DNA from: Fretibacterium sp.
Lineage (GTDB): Bacteria > Synergistota > Synergistia > Synergistales > Aminobacteriaceae
Direction: 5' to 3'
Assembly (NCBI GenBank): GCA_024695065.1
Contig: JAILIX010000099.1
Location: 1 to 64,000, forward strand
Length of the DNA stretch: 64,000 nt
Positions 51,834-60,020 of this stretch are shown piece by piece. The notes beneath the pieces are model-generated. The model was given only the letters and a program-made list of their open reading frames with translations, made no database searches and had not been told where the DNA came from. Each line of letters begins with the position of its first letter. Positions within the stretch are counted from its first letter, which is position 1. The position numbers and the translations under genes were made by a program.

Positions 51834-52973
51834 CTAAAGAATCTCCAGACTTCCAAGGGCAAAGCGCTCCGTGCTGTCCTTGTCGAAAAGGACTGCATAG
51901 TCGCCCTCAAACTGGAAGCGGACCATAGAGTCCATAGTGTAGTCAATGCGGCCAAAGGCCACCGCCGAGAGCGTGATGCCCCGGGTGTCGAGGGCCAGCA
52001 CCGTGTCCATGCCGGTCGGCAGCGAGGAGATCACCTTCCCCTCAATGCCGCCTTCGTCAACAATCTTGACCATCTCCGGACGGATGCCCAGCACGCAGCG
52101 CCCCCCCTCAAAAGCCGTGATGCGCCCGGCCCCCTTCAGGTCCCCCTCCGCGGGGTGAAAAACCACATCGAAAGACGCCGCTTTCAGTTCAATGCCTCCG
52201 TCCGCCTGAGGGGTTCCGGTGCATTCCACAAAATTCATGGCCGGATTGCCCATAAAGTCGGCGCAGAACATATTGCACGGCTCGCCGTACAGCTCCAGCG
52301 GGGGGCAGTACTGCTGCAAAACGCCGGTTTTCATCAGGCATATCTTGCTGGAAAGCGTCATCGCCTCTGACTGATCGTGGGTCACGTAGACAAAGGTGGC
52401 GCCTGTGGTCATGTGAAGCCGCTTGAGCTCGGCGCGCATGTCGTTGCGCAGTTTGGCGTCGAGGTTGGAAAGCGGCTCGTCCATCAGCAGGGCGCGGGGA
52501 TTCGGCGCAAGCGTGCGGGCAATGGCCACACGCTGCTGCTGGCCGCCGGAAAGCTCTGCGGGGTAACGGTCCACGTACTCCGCAATGCGCATGATCCCGC
52601 AGATTTCCCGCACGCGGCTCTCAATTTTCGTTTTCTCCCACTTCATGTTTTCAAGGCCAAAGGCAATGTTCTGACGCACGGTCATGTGCGGCCAGAGGGC
52701 GTAGTTCTGGAACAGGAACCCCACCCCGCGTTTGTCCGGCGACACATTGATGCCCTTTTCCGCTGAGAAGACGCACTTGTCGTCAAAATAGATATCGCCC
52801 TCTGTGGGCATCTCCAGCCCGGCAATCATGCGCAGTGTTGTGGTCTTTCCACAGCCGGAGGGGCCCAGCAGGGACACAAAATCGCCGTCCTCAATGGTGA
52901 GGTTCAGCCCGTCCACCGCCCTGGCGCCCTTTGAAAACTGCTTTGTCACATTGACTAATCTTATGCAAGGCAT
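51834..52973 (-). CDS. ABC transporter ATPase, FbpC/PotA type (system 2)
   Basis: 379 residues. Walker A LLGPSGCGKTT, Q-loop LFQNYALWPH, signature AELSGGQQQRVAIARTL, Walker B LLMDEPLSNLDAK, H-loop VYVTHDQSEA, and a longer TOBE-type C-terminal region (about 245-379). Paralogous to the ATPase at 44868. ATG 52973 has GGGAGG seven bases upstream; the upstream extension to 53021 overlaps the permease gene. Confidence 0.93.
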   Translation of the reverse strand: MPCIRLVNVTKQFSKGARAVDGLNLTIEDGDFVSLLGPSGCGKTTTLRMIAGLEMPTEGDIYFDDKCVFSAEKGINVSPDKRGVGFLFQNYALWPHMTVRQNIAFGLENMKWEKTKIESRVREICGIMRIAEYVDRYPAELSGGQQQRVAIARTLAPNPRALLMDEPLSNLDAKLRNDMRAELKRLHMTTGATFVYVTHDQSEAMTLSSKICLMKTGVLQQYCPPLELYGEPCNMFCADFMGNPAMNFVECTGTPQADGGIELKAASFDVVFHPAEGDLKGAGRITAFEGGRCVLGIRPEMVKIVDEGGIEGKVISSLPTGMDTVLALDTRGITLSAVAFGRIDYTMDSMVRFQFEGDYAVLFDKDSTERFALGSLEIL

Positions 52974-53007
52974 AGGAATCCTCCCTATTCTGTCTGTTTT
53001 TGCCGCA

Positions 53008-54804
53008 CTACTTTCCGCCAACGCCCTTTTCGATGGACGCGCCTGTCAGTCTCTCCACCACAAAGTTCATCACGAGCACGATGAAGATAATCAGCAGGTT
53101 GATTGCGTTGCCGTACTGCGCCCAGCCCTTTTCATCGTAGAAGAAAAGCAGCGTGGTCAGCACACGGTTGTTTGCCGTAACGAGGATGACGAACAGGCTC
53201 AGCTCTCTCATGCACGAGACAAAGGGCAGCAGATAGCCGGACACAATGGTCGATTTCTCGATGGGAACGATAATCCGTGTCATTCGTTTGATCCAGGGCA
53301 CACCAAGGATTATCCCCGCCTCCTCAATCTCCGGCGAGAGCTGGAGCATCGAGTTGACGCCGCTTCGCGAGGCCATCGGCAGATATTTGACCGTGCCGAT
53401 CAGCGCCAGGATCGTGAAGGTGCCGTAGAGCGGCGGGATAATGCCGCGCTGCTGGGAGAACATCGAAAGGTAAATCGCCGCGAATGCCATTGACGGAATC
53501 AGATACGGGATGAAGGTCAGATTCTCCACAACCCGGCTGAGGAGACTGCCCCTCCTGCGCACGATGGAATAGCCCGCAAGGAACCCCACGGTGCCCGCTC
53601 CCACAGCGCACGCGAAGGAGAGTTTGAGCGAGTTGAACAGCGTGTTCCAGACGTCCGCGTTGAGCAATATGCCCGCTTTGTCCTGATAGTCGTTGCCGCC
53701 CTTGGAAATACCAATCCAAAAATCGAGGGTCATGTTGGAGAAGTGGTAGTTGCCGTCCGTCAGAATCAGCGACTGGAGGACAAATGAGATAAGCGGAACC
53801 AGCGACATGCACATCACAACGAGGCCCACAAAAAGAGAAATCGGCGTGCGGATGCGGCCAAGGCGGAACAGAGAGATGTTCGCGCTCTTGCCGGTCACGG
53901 TGGCGTAGGACTTCCGCGTGCCGATAATGTACTGATTCATAAGCATGATAATAATCGAAAGCACGATCATCAAAATAGCGATGATATAGCCCACGCCGGG
54001 GTTTGTCCCCTGAATGGTCGAATACATCTCCGTGGTCAGCACGTAGTAGCGCACGGGCAGCCCGAGAAACTGCGGCACGGCAAAGGAGCTCATGCTGCTG
54101 GAAAAGACAAGAATGATGGTGCTCATCACGGCGGGCATGACCATCGGGATTGTGATGCGCGTAAACATGCGGGCCTTCGTGGTGTTGAGAATGATGGCCG
54201 CTTCCTCAAGGTTTGCGTCCATATTCCGCAGCACTCCCCCGATGAGGATATACGCAAAGGGAGCGTAGTGCAGGCCCGTGGTCAGGATAATCGGGAACGG
54301 GCCGTAGGCAAACCAGTTTGGAATTGCAATGCCGGTCAGCGCCGTGAATATCCCCGGCGCACCGCCGACCACGGCGTTTTTGAAAAAGTTCCGCCATGCC
54401 AGCGCCAGTGTCCAGGACGGCATGATGTAGGGGAAAATAAACAATTTTGTGAGTGTCCCCTTCCACATCATGTCCGTACGGGTGACCAGCCACGCAAAGC
54501 CGCCGCCAATCAGTATCGCCACAAGGCAGGTGAACACGGAGGTATAGAGACTGTGCCACAGCGGCGTCCAGATGAGTATCTTGCTGTAGTTGCTGAAGAA
54601 CGCGCGTATCCAGTGATACAGCGTGAAACTCCCCACCGCCTGCCCTATGCGCGACTTCTCCGAGGGGTGGACCACAAAGGCGTCCTTCACTATCGAGAAC
54701 AGAGGCAGCACGACAAGGTAGGTCAGCGACAGCAGAAGCAAAATCAGGAGAATATTATAGGGTTTGCTCAGAAAAGTTTTGACGTTGTTCCATTTTCTGT
54801 TCAT
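53008..54804 (-). CDS. ABC transporter fused double permease, FbpB type (system 2)
   Basis: 598 residues, two MetI-type permease modules with about 12 membrane helices. EAA-type loops are NLEEAAIILNTTKARMFTRITIP and EIEEAGIILGVPWIKRMTRIIVP. Same architecture as the system-1 permease but clearly diverged. ATG preceded by GGGAGA. It lies between its binding-protein and ATPase genes in the same order as system 1. Confidence 0.93.
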   Translation of the reverse strand: MNRKWNNVKTFLSKPYNILLILLLLSLTYLVVLPLFSIVKDAFVVHPSEKSRIGQAVGSFTLYHWIRAFFSNYSKILIWTPLWHSLYTSVFTCLVAILIGGGFAWLVTRTDMMWKGTLTKLFIFPYIMPSWTLALAWRNFFKNAVVGGAPGIFTALTGIAIPNWFAYGPFPIILTTGLHYAPFAYILIGGVLRNMDANLEEAAIILNTTKARMFTRITIPMVMPAVMSTIILVFSSSMSSFAVPQFLGLPVRYYVLTTEMYSTIQGTNPGVGYIIAILMIVLSIIIMLMNQYIIGTRKSYATVTGKSANISLFRLGRIRTPISLFVGLVVMCMSLVPLISFVLQSLILTDGNYHFSNMTLDFWIGISKGGNDYQDKAGILLNADVWNTLFNSLKLSFACAVGAGTVGFLAGYSIVRRRGSLLSRVVENLTFIPYLIPSMAFAAIYLSMFSQQRGIIPPLYGTFTILALIGTVKYLPMASRSGVNSMLQLSPEIEEAGIILGVPWIKRMTRIIVPIEKSTIVSGYLLPFVSCMRELSLFVILVTANNRVLTTLLFFYDEKGWAQYGNAINLLIIFIVLVMNFVVERLTGASIEKGVGGK

Positions 54805-54889
54805 AGACGGTCTCCCTTATGGCGGATTTTGCCCGAACGGGGAGGTTCGGGAGCTTTTTTCCCTGAGCTTCAGTGATACCTGCATGAAA

Positions 54890-54926
54890 GTATGTAAGGG
54901 GACAGCTTTGCCATCCCCCTACATAC
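54890..54926 (-). terminator. Hairpin between binding-protein and permease genes (system 2)
   Basis: AGTATGTA plus GGGGA (54889-54901) pairs with TCCCC plus TACATACT (54914-54928), a long stem with one offset base, about 35 bp after the binding-protein stop. No long U-tract follows, so it may stabilise mRNA or attenuate. Confidence 0.6.
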
Positions 54927-54962
54927 TCTGTGTCTTCAAATGTTGCGAATGCCTGACATCGT

Positions 54963-56156
54963 TTACTTGATAATCTTGATGAAGTCCTCAACATCCGCGC
55001 GGTTCGCGGACGCAAAGACAGGATCCTCCTGAATGAGAATCTTCTTCCAGGTGGTCACAGGAGAATCGCCCTTGGCCACAGGGAGGGACTGGTTGCCGGA
55101 ATAGTCGCCAAAGCGGCCTGTCATGCCAACGTAGACGGATCCGTCACGCTGAACGGTTTTCCCGTCGCCCTGCCAGCCGTCCTCTGTGAAAAGCCAGATC
55201 AGGAATGCCTTAGCCAGTTCGGGGTTGTCGGCATTTGCGGTGAGCAGGCCATAAATCGGGTAAATGAAACCGGCGATCGGAGACATCTTCTCCACATAGT
55301 TGAGGGTGAAATTGCCGGGCTTCAATTTGCTGTCCTTGCGGTTCTTGACGTACTTATTCAGGGTAATGAGCGCCGACCACTTTGTCGGGGCCTCCTGCTC
55401 CGGGTTTCCGATTGCCTTGGCAATGTTGCCGTCGGAATCGCCCGCGACAAGGCCGTTCTTATACATCATCTTAATCCACTGATAGCCGGCATTCGGGCAG
55501 TCATCATCCAGTTTGATGTCAGTGCCGTAATACTCCTTGTATGCCTTCTCAAGCAGCGCCGCATTCTCCCCGGAGGTCAGCATCACCAGGAAATTCATGT
55601 TGACGCCTTCCTTCTCGGGGTCCTTCATCTGGAGAGTGCCGGCATACTTGGGATCCGTGCAGTACCAGATATTGCTCAGCTCACCCTCAGGGACATAGTC
55701 CGTGTTGTAGATGAACACCTTATTGCAGTAGTCCCACACCAGCAGGGGGCTGCAGTCCGCGCCAACCCTGTCGAGTATCTCCTTGTTGTACCAGTTGTAG
55801 ACAAAGCCTTCCTCCACCAGCTCGGAAAACGTGCGCGCGCCGTCCTGGATGAAGATGATGTCCGCACCGGGGACTTTGCTGGCAACCTCCGTGGCGACCT
55901 GAGTGATCTGATTGTTGTCGCCAATCTGGATGCCCTCCACATTATTGATGTCAATGCCAAACTTGTTGGCAAATGCCTCCAGCGCGCTGACGAGGACCGA
56001 ATGCGTGGTGTAGGCAGTCAGCTTGTTGCCGTTGGCCTTGCCGGCTGCAAGCAGCTCATCAAAGGTAGCCGTGTCGGGCAGGCTGGCGGGGGCGGCATAC
56101 GCCGCGACACTGAACGCCATCACAAAACAGCAAATCAACGACAGGAACTTTTTCAT
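54963..56156 (-). CDS. ABC transporter substrate-binding protein, iron type (system 2)
   Basis: 397 residues with a signal peptide (KKFLSLICCFVMAFSVAAYA) and a type II periplasmic-binding fold: LTAYTTHSVLVSALEAFANK, VPGADIIFIQDGARTF, LLVWDYCNKVFIYNTDYVPE and PKYAGTLQMKDPE. It resembles family 1 binding proteins of the iron(III)/thiamine/phosphonate group; substrate not determined. ATG 56156 follows GAGAGGAAG; the track of open codons continues to 56225. Confidence 0.9.
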   Translation of the reverse strand: MKKFLSLICCFVMAFSVAAYAAPASLPDTATFDELLAAGKANGNKLTAYTTHSVLVSALEAFANKFGIDINNVEGIQIGDNNQITQVATEVASKVPGADIIFIQDGARTFSELVEEGFVYNWYNKEILDRVGADCSPLLVWDYCNKVFIYNTDYVPEGELSNIWYCTDPKYAGTLQMKDPEKEGVNMNFLVMLTSGENAALLEKAYKEYYGTDIKLDDDCPNAGYQWIKMMYKNGLVAGDSDGNIAKAIGNPEQEAPTKWSALITLNKYVKNRKDSKLKPGNFTLNYVEKMSPIAGFIYPIYGLLTANADNPELAKAFLIWLFTEDGWQGDGKTVQRDGSVYVGMTGRFGDYSGNQSLPVAKGDSPVTTWKKILIQEDPVFASANRADVEDFIKIIK

Positions 56157-56563
56157 ACTATACTTCCTCTCTCTTAAAAAAATTTTTGTAAAAAAGCCAG
56201 AAACAATAGTCAAATTAAAGCACATTCCTTTTGATTATGCAAGGTTGTTTCTCAGGCCCTGAATGCACGTCTCCGGCGGCACAGTCCCTGCCTGCATACC
56301 GGTTCTGCCCCGGTCAGATATCAGGGAACAGGGGGCAGCACTGAATGAGCGTTTTATCCTGAACCTGGCCGCTATCCCTTCATCCATGATTTTTGGGGGC
56401 TTTGCTGTGAGAATGCGGTCTGGATGTATTTAAGCCTTACTGCCTTTTATCGCAGCTTATCGCTGAAGCAGCGGTGTGCGGAACCTGCCGGCGTATGCCG
56501 GCAGGCTGGCGTTGACAGCGGTGTTTTTTCACAAAAGCCCCACGTCTGTATGTACGGAGTGCC
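56157..56563. other. Intergenic region between ABC system 2 and the subtilase remnant
   Basis: About 400 bp without a convincing gene. The part near 56160-56230 is AT-rich and should hold the system-2 promoter. A perfect hairpin CCTGCCGGC / GCCGGCAGG with a four-base loop lies at 56485-56506, downstream of the subtilase remnant, without a U-tract. Small open frames here have no ribosome binding site. Confidence 0.5.
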
Positions 56564-57392
56564 TCAGGAGACTTTCTCAAGCAGGGCCGATGCGCCCAAC
56601 AGAGCAAGGCCGTAAAGCCCCGCCAGCCCCATATCGCGCCCGCTGTGGCTGCTGCTTCCGTAAGCGGTTTCCTCCCTGATCATCTGCGGCAGGAGAGCAT
56701 ACACAGCCTTCACGTCCAGGAATCCGCAGCGTGACGTGTCATTCTTCGTCTGATGGTCAGGCCCCTTACAGACCGCTGTGTCCCTGTCGTTCCTGCAGCA
56801 GTTTCCGTTGGCCCCGTTCGGAAGAGCCTTCCTGATCTGTGCGCCCGCCGCACTGGGCCAGGCGGACTTCAGGAGTACTGCGGCACCGTTCACATGCGGC
56901 GCAGCCATAGATGTTCCATTCCAGATCACGCAGGGGACATTCTCCCCGACCTTCTCAGAAGGGTCATCACAACTGTAATCCAGCAACATGGGGCTGACGA
57001 TGCCGACGCCAGGAGCCGCAATGTCCACATAGATTCCGCCAAAACTGGAAAAGGAGGAGCGTACTATATTCCCTGAAACATCACGGCTGGCCGCCGCCAC
57101 AACAATCATGTTCTCTATGTTGCGGAAGGAGGCGGGATAGATGCAGTTGCCTTTTGTATAATTGAAATATTTTTCATCATCGCAGATGGCAGGGCAGCCA
57201 ACCCTCTGAGCGTCATTGCCAGCTGCTACGCAGATGCCGACGCCAAGGTCGCTCACTCCCTTTAACGCATTTCAGCAGAGACTCCTCCGTCACAGGCACC
57301 TCAGGGAAAGGGTTTTTGAAAATCACCAGCACGTCCCCCGTAACGGTCTGTGCTGCCCAGGCTCTACCGGCAATTGTCAACAGGCGTACCAT
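56564..57392 (-). pseudogene. Subtilisin-like (S8) peptidase remnant with internal deletion and frameshift
   Basis: The upstream part (57392 to about 57260) opens with MVRLLTIAGRAWAA, which looks like the end of a signal peptide, then QTVTGDVLVIFKNPF, resembling the start of a propeptide. The frame changes near 57255, and the downstream frame opens at the oxyanion-hole segment ICVAAGNDAQ and runs to the catalytic serine in NGTSMAAPHVNGAAVLL. The catalytic Asp and His regions, normally 100-200 residues upstream, are missing, so the peptidase cannot work. The C-terminus ends in a glycine-rich hydrophobic stretch (GLAGLYGLALLGASALL) followed by EK, like a sorting or membrane-anchor tail, which suggests the ancestor was surface exposed. 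The ATG has no ribosome binding site. Confidence 0.78.
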
Positions 57393-57419
57393 ATAGTATA
57401 CTCAGAAAACAGTTGGGAT

Positions 57420-57467
57420 GTACACAAAAGAACATACTTAAGAAAAAATACCCCATGTTTTGTGTAC
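57420..57467. repeat. Perfect inverted repeat upstream of the integrase gene
   Basis: GTACACAAAA (57420-57429) and TTTTGTGTAC (57458-57467), 28 bases apart and about 45 bp before the integrase start. It may be an operator or arm-type binding site of the integrase or an associated factor. Confidence 0.55.
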
Positions 57468-57512
57468 CTTGGTGTGGAAAGAGAAGGCTTATATGCTGAG
57501 GGGGAGAGCAAA

Positions 57513-58700
57513 GTGAAGCGAAAATTATTGACAGAGGCGACTGCGAAGAAGGCAAAGCCGGGGAAGAAACGTTATACCCTCAGTGACGGAGAGGGATTCG
57601 GTTTGGAGGTAATGCCCACCGGTTCAAAGATGTGGCGGCTGCGCTATTTTGTTGATGGAAAACGAAAACTTATCACCATGGGGGAGTATTCTGCCATGAC
57701 TTTTGAGGAGGCTCACCAAAAAGCGGAGGAACTGCGGTCAAAGCTGCAGCGCCCTGTTTCGCGTGTACGTACCCGCAAAGCCAGACAGGCAGATACGTTT
57801 CATGCTTTAGTTGAGAAATGGATATCCAGTCAGGGCACGCAATGGAGTGCTGCATATGAGAAAAAAATACGCCAGCTGCTGGAAGCACACCTGCTGCCTG
57901 TTTTTGGGGAGTGGAAATTCGGCAGTATCACGGCGTCGGAGCTTTGGACGATTCTGCGCCGCGTTGCAAACGACTCGGGCCTTGAAACGGCAGAAGCAGC
58001 ATGCAGGATATTTGGAGAGATTGCCCGTTTTGGGATGGAAACAGGGGTGTGCGAGTCTGACATTTCTTCCTCCCTGACTGATTTCTTTCCCGCCCGGGAG
58101 CAAAAACTCCTTTCGCCTGTGGCGGAGCCTGAAACGAAGCAGAAATCTTTAAAGCAGCTTTTGGAGGCAGTCTCAAAGTACAGGGGAAAGACTCCCATTG
58201 TAAGAGCGGTTCTTTGGTTTTCGCTCTATACCCTGTGCCAGCCTGGAGAGGTGCGGTGCGCAGAGTGGAAGGAGATCGACCTGGAAAAGGGAATCTGGAG
58301 GATGCCGGAGGAGAAAAAAGCCGCCCGCAAGGCCTGTTTCGTCCCCCTGTCCCGTCAGGCTGCAGAAATGCTGAAGTCGCTGAGACTGCTGACGGGGGGA
58401 TGGAAATGGGTGTTTCCGTCCTTCAGCCGCACCAATTGTCCTGTGAATGTGCTCTCCATCTATCAGGTGCTTCGGATGACGGACTTCGCAGAAAATGAGT
58501 CGTCCCCGGGCAGTCTTCGCTCACTGGAATCGGCAATGCTCAAAAATATGGGCTACGGGAAGGACATGATTGAAGCGGCACTGTCCCATGTCCAGCCGGA
58601 GGCGTGGGGAAAATCCGCTTCCGGCAAAAAATGGGAAAAGCAGGTTGAAATGATGCAGGCATGGGCAGACCGGCTGGATGAGCTGGCAGATGAGCCCTGA
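57513..58700 (+). CDS. P4-type tyrosine integrase with substituted catalytic residues
   Basis: 395 residues. The N-terminal arm-binding domain (DUF4102-like: LSDGEGFGLEVMPTGSKMWR, ITMGEYSAMTFEEA) is followed by a SAM-like core-binding domain (about 95-200) and a C-terminal catalytic-type domain. Family consensus is RPGE for the first arginine, HxxR, LxH and a tyrosine. Here the motifs read CQPGEVR (Arg to Gln), GSLR (His to Gly, Arg kept), LSHV (His kept) and KSASGKKW where AAY is expected (Tyr to Ser). It should bind DNA but not recombine. GTG 57513 has GAGGGGGA upstream; the open frame to 57216 overlaps the subtilase remnant. No tRNA or cargo genes flank it. Confidence 0.8.
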   Translation: MKRKLLTEATAKKAKPGKKRYTLSDGEGFGLEVMPTGSKMWRLRYFVDGKRKLITMGEYSAMTFEEAHQKAEELRSKLQRPVSRVRTRKARQADTFHALVEKWISSQGTQWSAAYEKKIRQLLEAHLLPVFGEWKFGSITASELWTILRRVANDSGLETAEAACRIFGEIARFGMETGVCESDISSSLTDFFPAREQKLLSPVAEPETKQKSLKQLLEAVSKYRGKTPIVRAVLWFSLYTLCQPGEVRCAEWKEIDLEKGIWRMPEEKKAARKACFVPLSRQAAEMLKSLRLLTGGWKWVFPSFSRTNCPVNVLSIYQVLRMTDFAENESSPGSLRSLESAMLKNMGYGKDMIEAALSHVQPEAWGKSASGKKWEKQVEMMQAWADRLDELADEP

Positions 58701-58822
58701 GGGGCGGGGAAGGCCGGCCCCGGGCAGAAATTCCCTCAGCACTGCCGGCAGTATTCCTTTGCCCTGCACAGTCCTGAGCCTGTAAATCCAGGGTGTAAAA
58801 TAAGCGGCGGGAAGGAGCTGTG

Positions 58823-60019
58823 ATGGATATGGAGAGGACAAACATCAGAGACGAGGCGCGGGCGCTGAACGCCCAGCTGGTTGAGTGGCGGCGCCACCTG
58901 CACAGACACCCCGAGCTGGGGTTCGACACGCAGAACACCGCGGCCTTTGCCGCGGAGCAGCTTGCGGCCATGGGAGTGTCGGAAATCAAAACCGGCGTGG
59001 GACGCGGCGGGCTCACAGCCGTCATTCAGGGAGAGAAACCGGGCGGTGTGCTGGGTCTGCGGGCCGATATGGACGCGCTTCCCATTCAGGAGGAGACCGG
59101 GCTGCCCTTCGCCTCGACTGAGGAAGGCCGGATGCACGCCTGCGGACACGACGCCCACACCGCGATGCTGCTGGGCACGGCAAGGCTCCTCTCACAGCAC
59201 AGGGCGGAGCTGAAGGGGGCAGTCAAGCTCATCTTCCAGCCTGCCGAGGAAATCGGAGCCGGCGCAGTGGCAATGATCCGGGACGGCGCTCTGGAAAACC
59301 CGAAGGTTGACGCCATCGCGGGACTTCACACCGGCAACTTCTGGACCGGCGCGTCAGCAGGAGAAATAGGATACAGCAGCGGTGCACTCATGGCTTCCGC
59401 GGACAGCTTCACTCTCTCCATCACGGGGACCGGCGGGCATGGAGCCCAGCCTGACCGCGCGGTGGACCCCATTGCCGTTGCCTGCCAGATTTACTCCACA
59501 TTGCAGACCATCGTAAGCCGTGAGGTTCCTCCCGCCCAGGCGGCCGTGATTACGGTGGGGACTATTCAGGCCGGCAGCGCCGCCAACATCATCCCCCCCA
59601 CCTGCACCATGCAGGGCACCATCCGGGCCCTCTCGCCGGAGACGCGAACGAATATCCAGAACCGAATCCGGGATATCGCCAAAGGCGTGGCTGAAGCCAT
59701 GCGGGCCAGCGCGTCCGTAAAGTTCAGCTACGGCCCCCCGCCCGTTGTCTGCGACCCCGGCATGACGGCGAAGCTCCTCCGCGCGGCGGGCACTATTGTG
59801 GGCCCGGAGCACGTCAGGCCCGTCGATGCCCCCACAATGGTGGGCGAGGATATGGCGTTCTTTTTGGAAAAGGTGCCCGGCGTGTTCTTCTGGCACCCCT
59901 CCGCCCTGAAGGAAGGGGAGAATTACCCCCACCATCACCCAAAGTTCACCATCAGCGAGGAAGTTCTCTGGACGGGCGCAGGCACGATGACAGAGCTTGC
60001 TCTGACCTGGCAGGAATAA
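58823..60019 (+). CDS. M20-family amidohydrolase (hippurate hydrolase/N-acyl amino acid type)
   Basis: 398 residues, M20D metallopeptidase-like. Metal ligands: MHACGHDAHTAML (Cys and two His), QPAEEIGAGA (catalytic Glu pair), IAGLHTG (His) and the C-terminal YPHHHPKF (His). The dimerisation lid domain spans about 180-290 (GTGGHGAQPDRAVDP). Relatives hydrolyse N-acyl or aminoacyl amides such as hippurate, indole-acetyl amino acids or N-acetyl amino acids. Starts at ATG 58823; GTG 58820 is too close to AAGGAG. It converges with the Hsp70-like gene with only one base between stops. Confidence 0.92.
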   Translation: MDMERTNIRDEARALNAQLVEWRRHLHRHPELGFDTQNTAAFAAEQLAAMGVSEIKTGVGRGGLTAVIQGEKPGGVLGLRADMDALPIQEETGLPFASTEEGRMHACGHDAHTAMLLGTARLLSQHRAELKGAVKLIFQPAEEIGAGAVAMIRDGALENPKVDAIAGLHTGNFWTGASAGEIGYSSGALMASADSFTLSITGTGGHGAQPDRAVDPIAVACQIYSTLQTIVSREVPPAQAAVITVGTIQAGSAANIIPPTCTMQGTIRALSPETRTNIQNRIRDIAKGVAEAMRASASVKFSYGPPPVVCDPGMTAKLLRAAGTIVGPEHVRPVDAPTMVGEDMAFFLEKVPGVFFWHPSALKEGENYPHHHPKFTISEEVLWTGAGTMTELALTWQE

Positions 60020-60020
60020 T

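Noticed and set aside
54832-54860. Hairpin CCCGAAC/GTTCGGG followed by TTTTTT on the plus strand
   Set aside because: It looks like a plus-strand terminator but no plus-strand gene ends there; it lies in the leader of the minus-strand permease gene and was not called.
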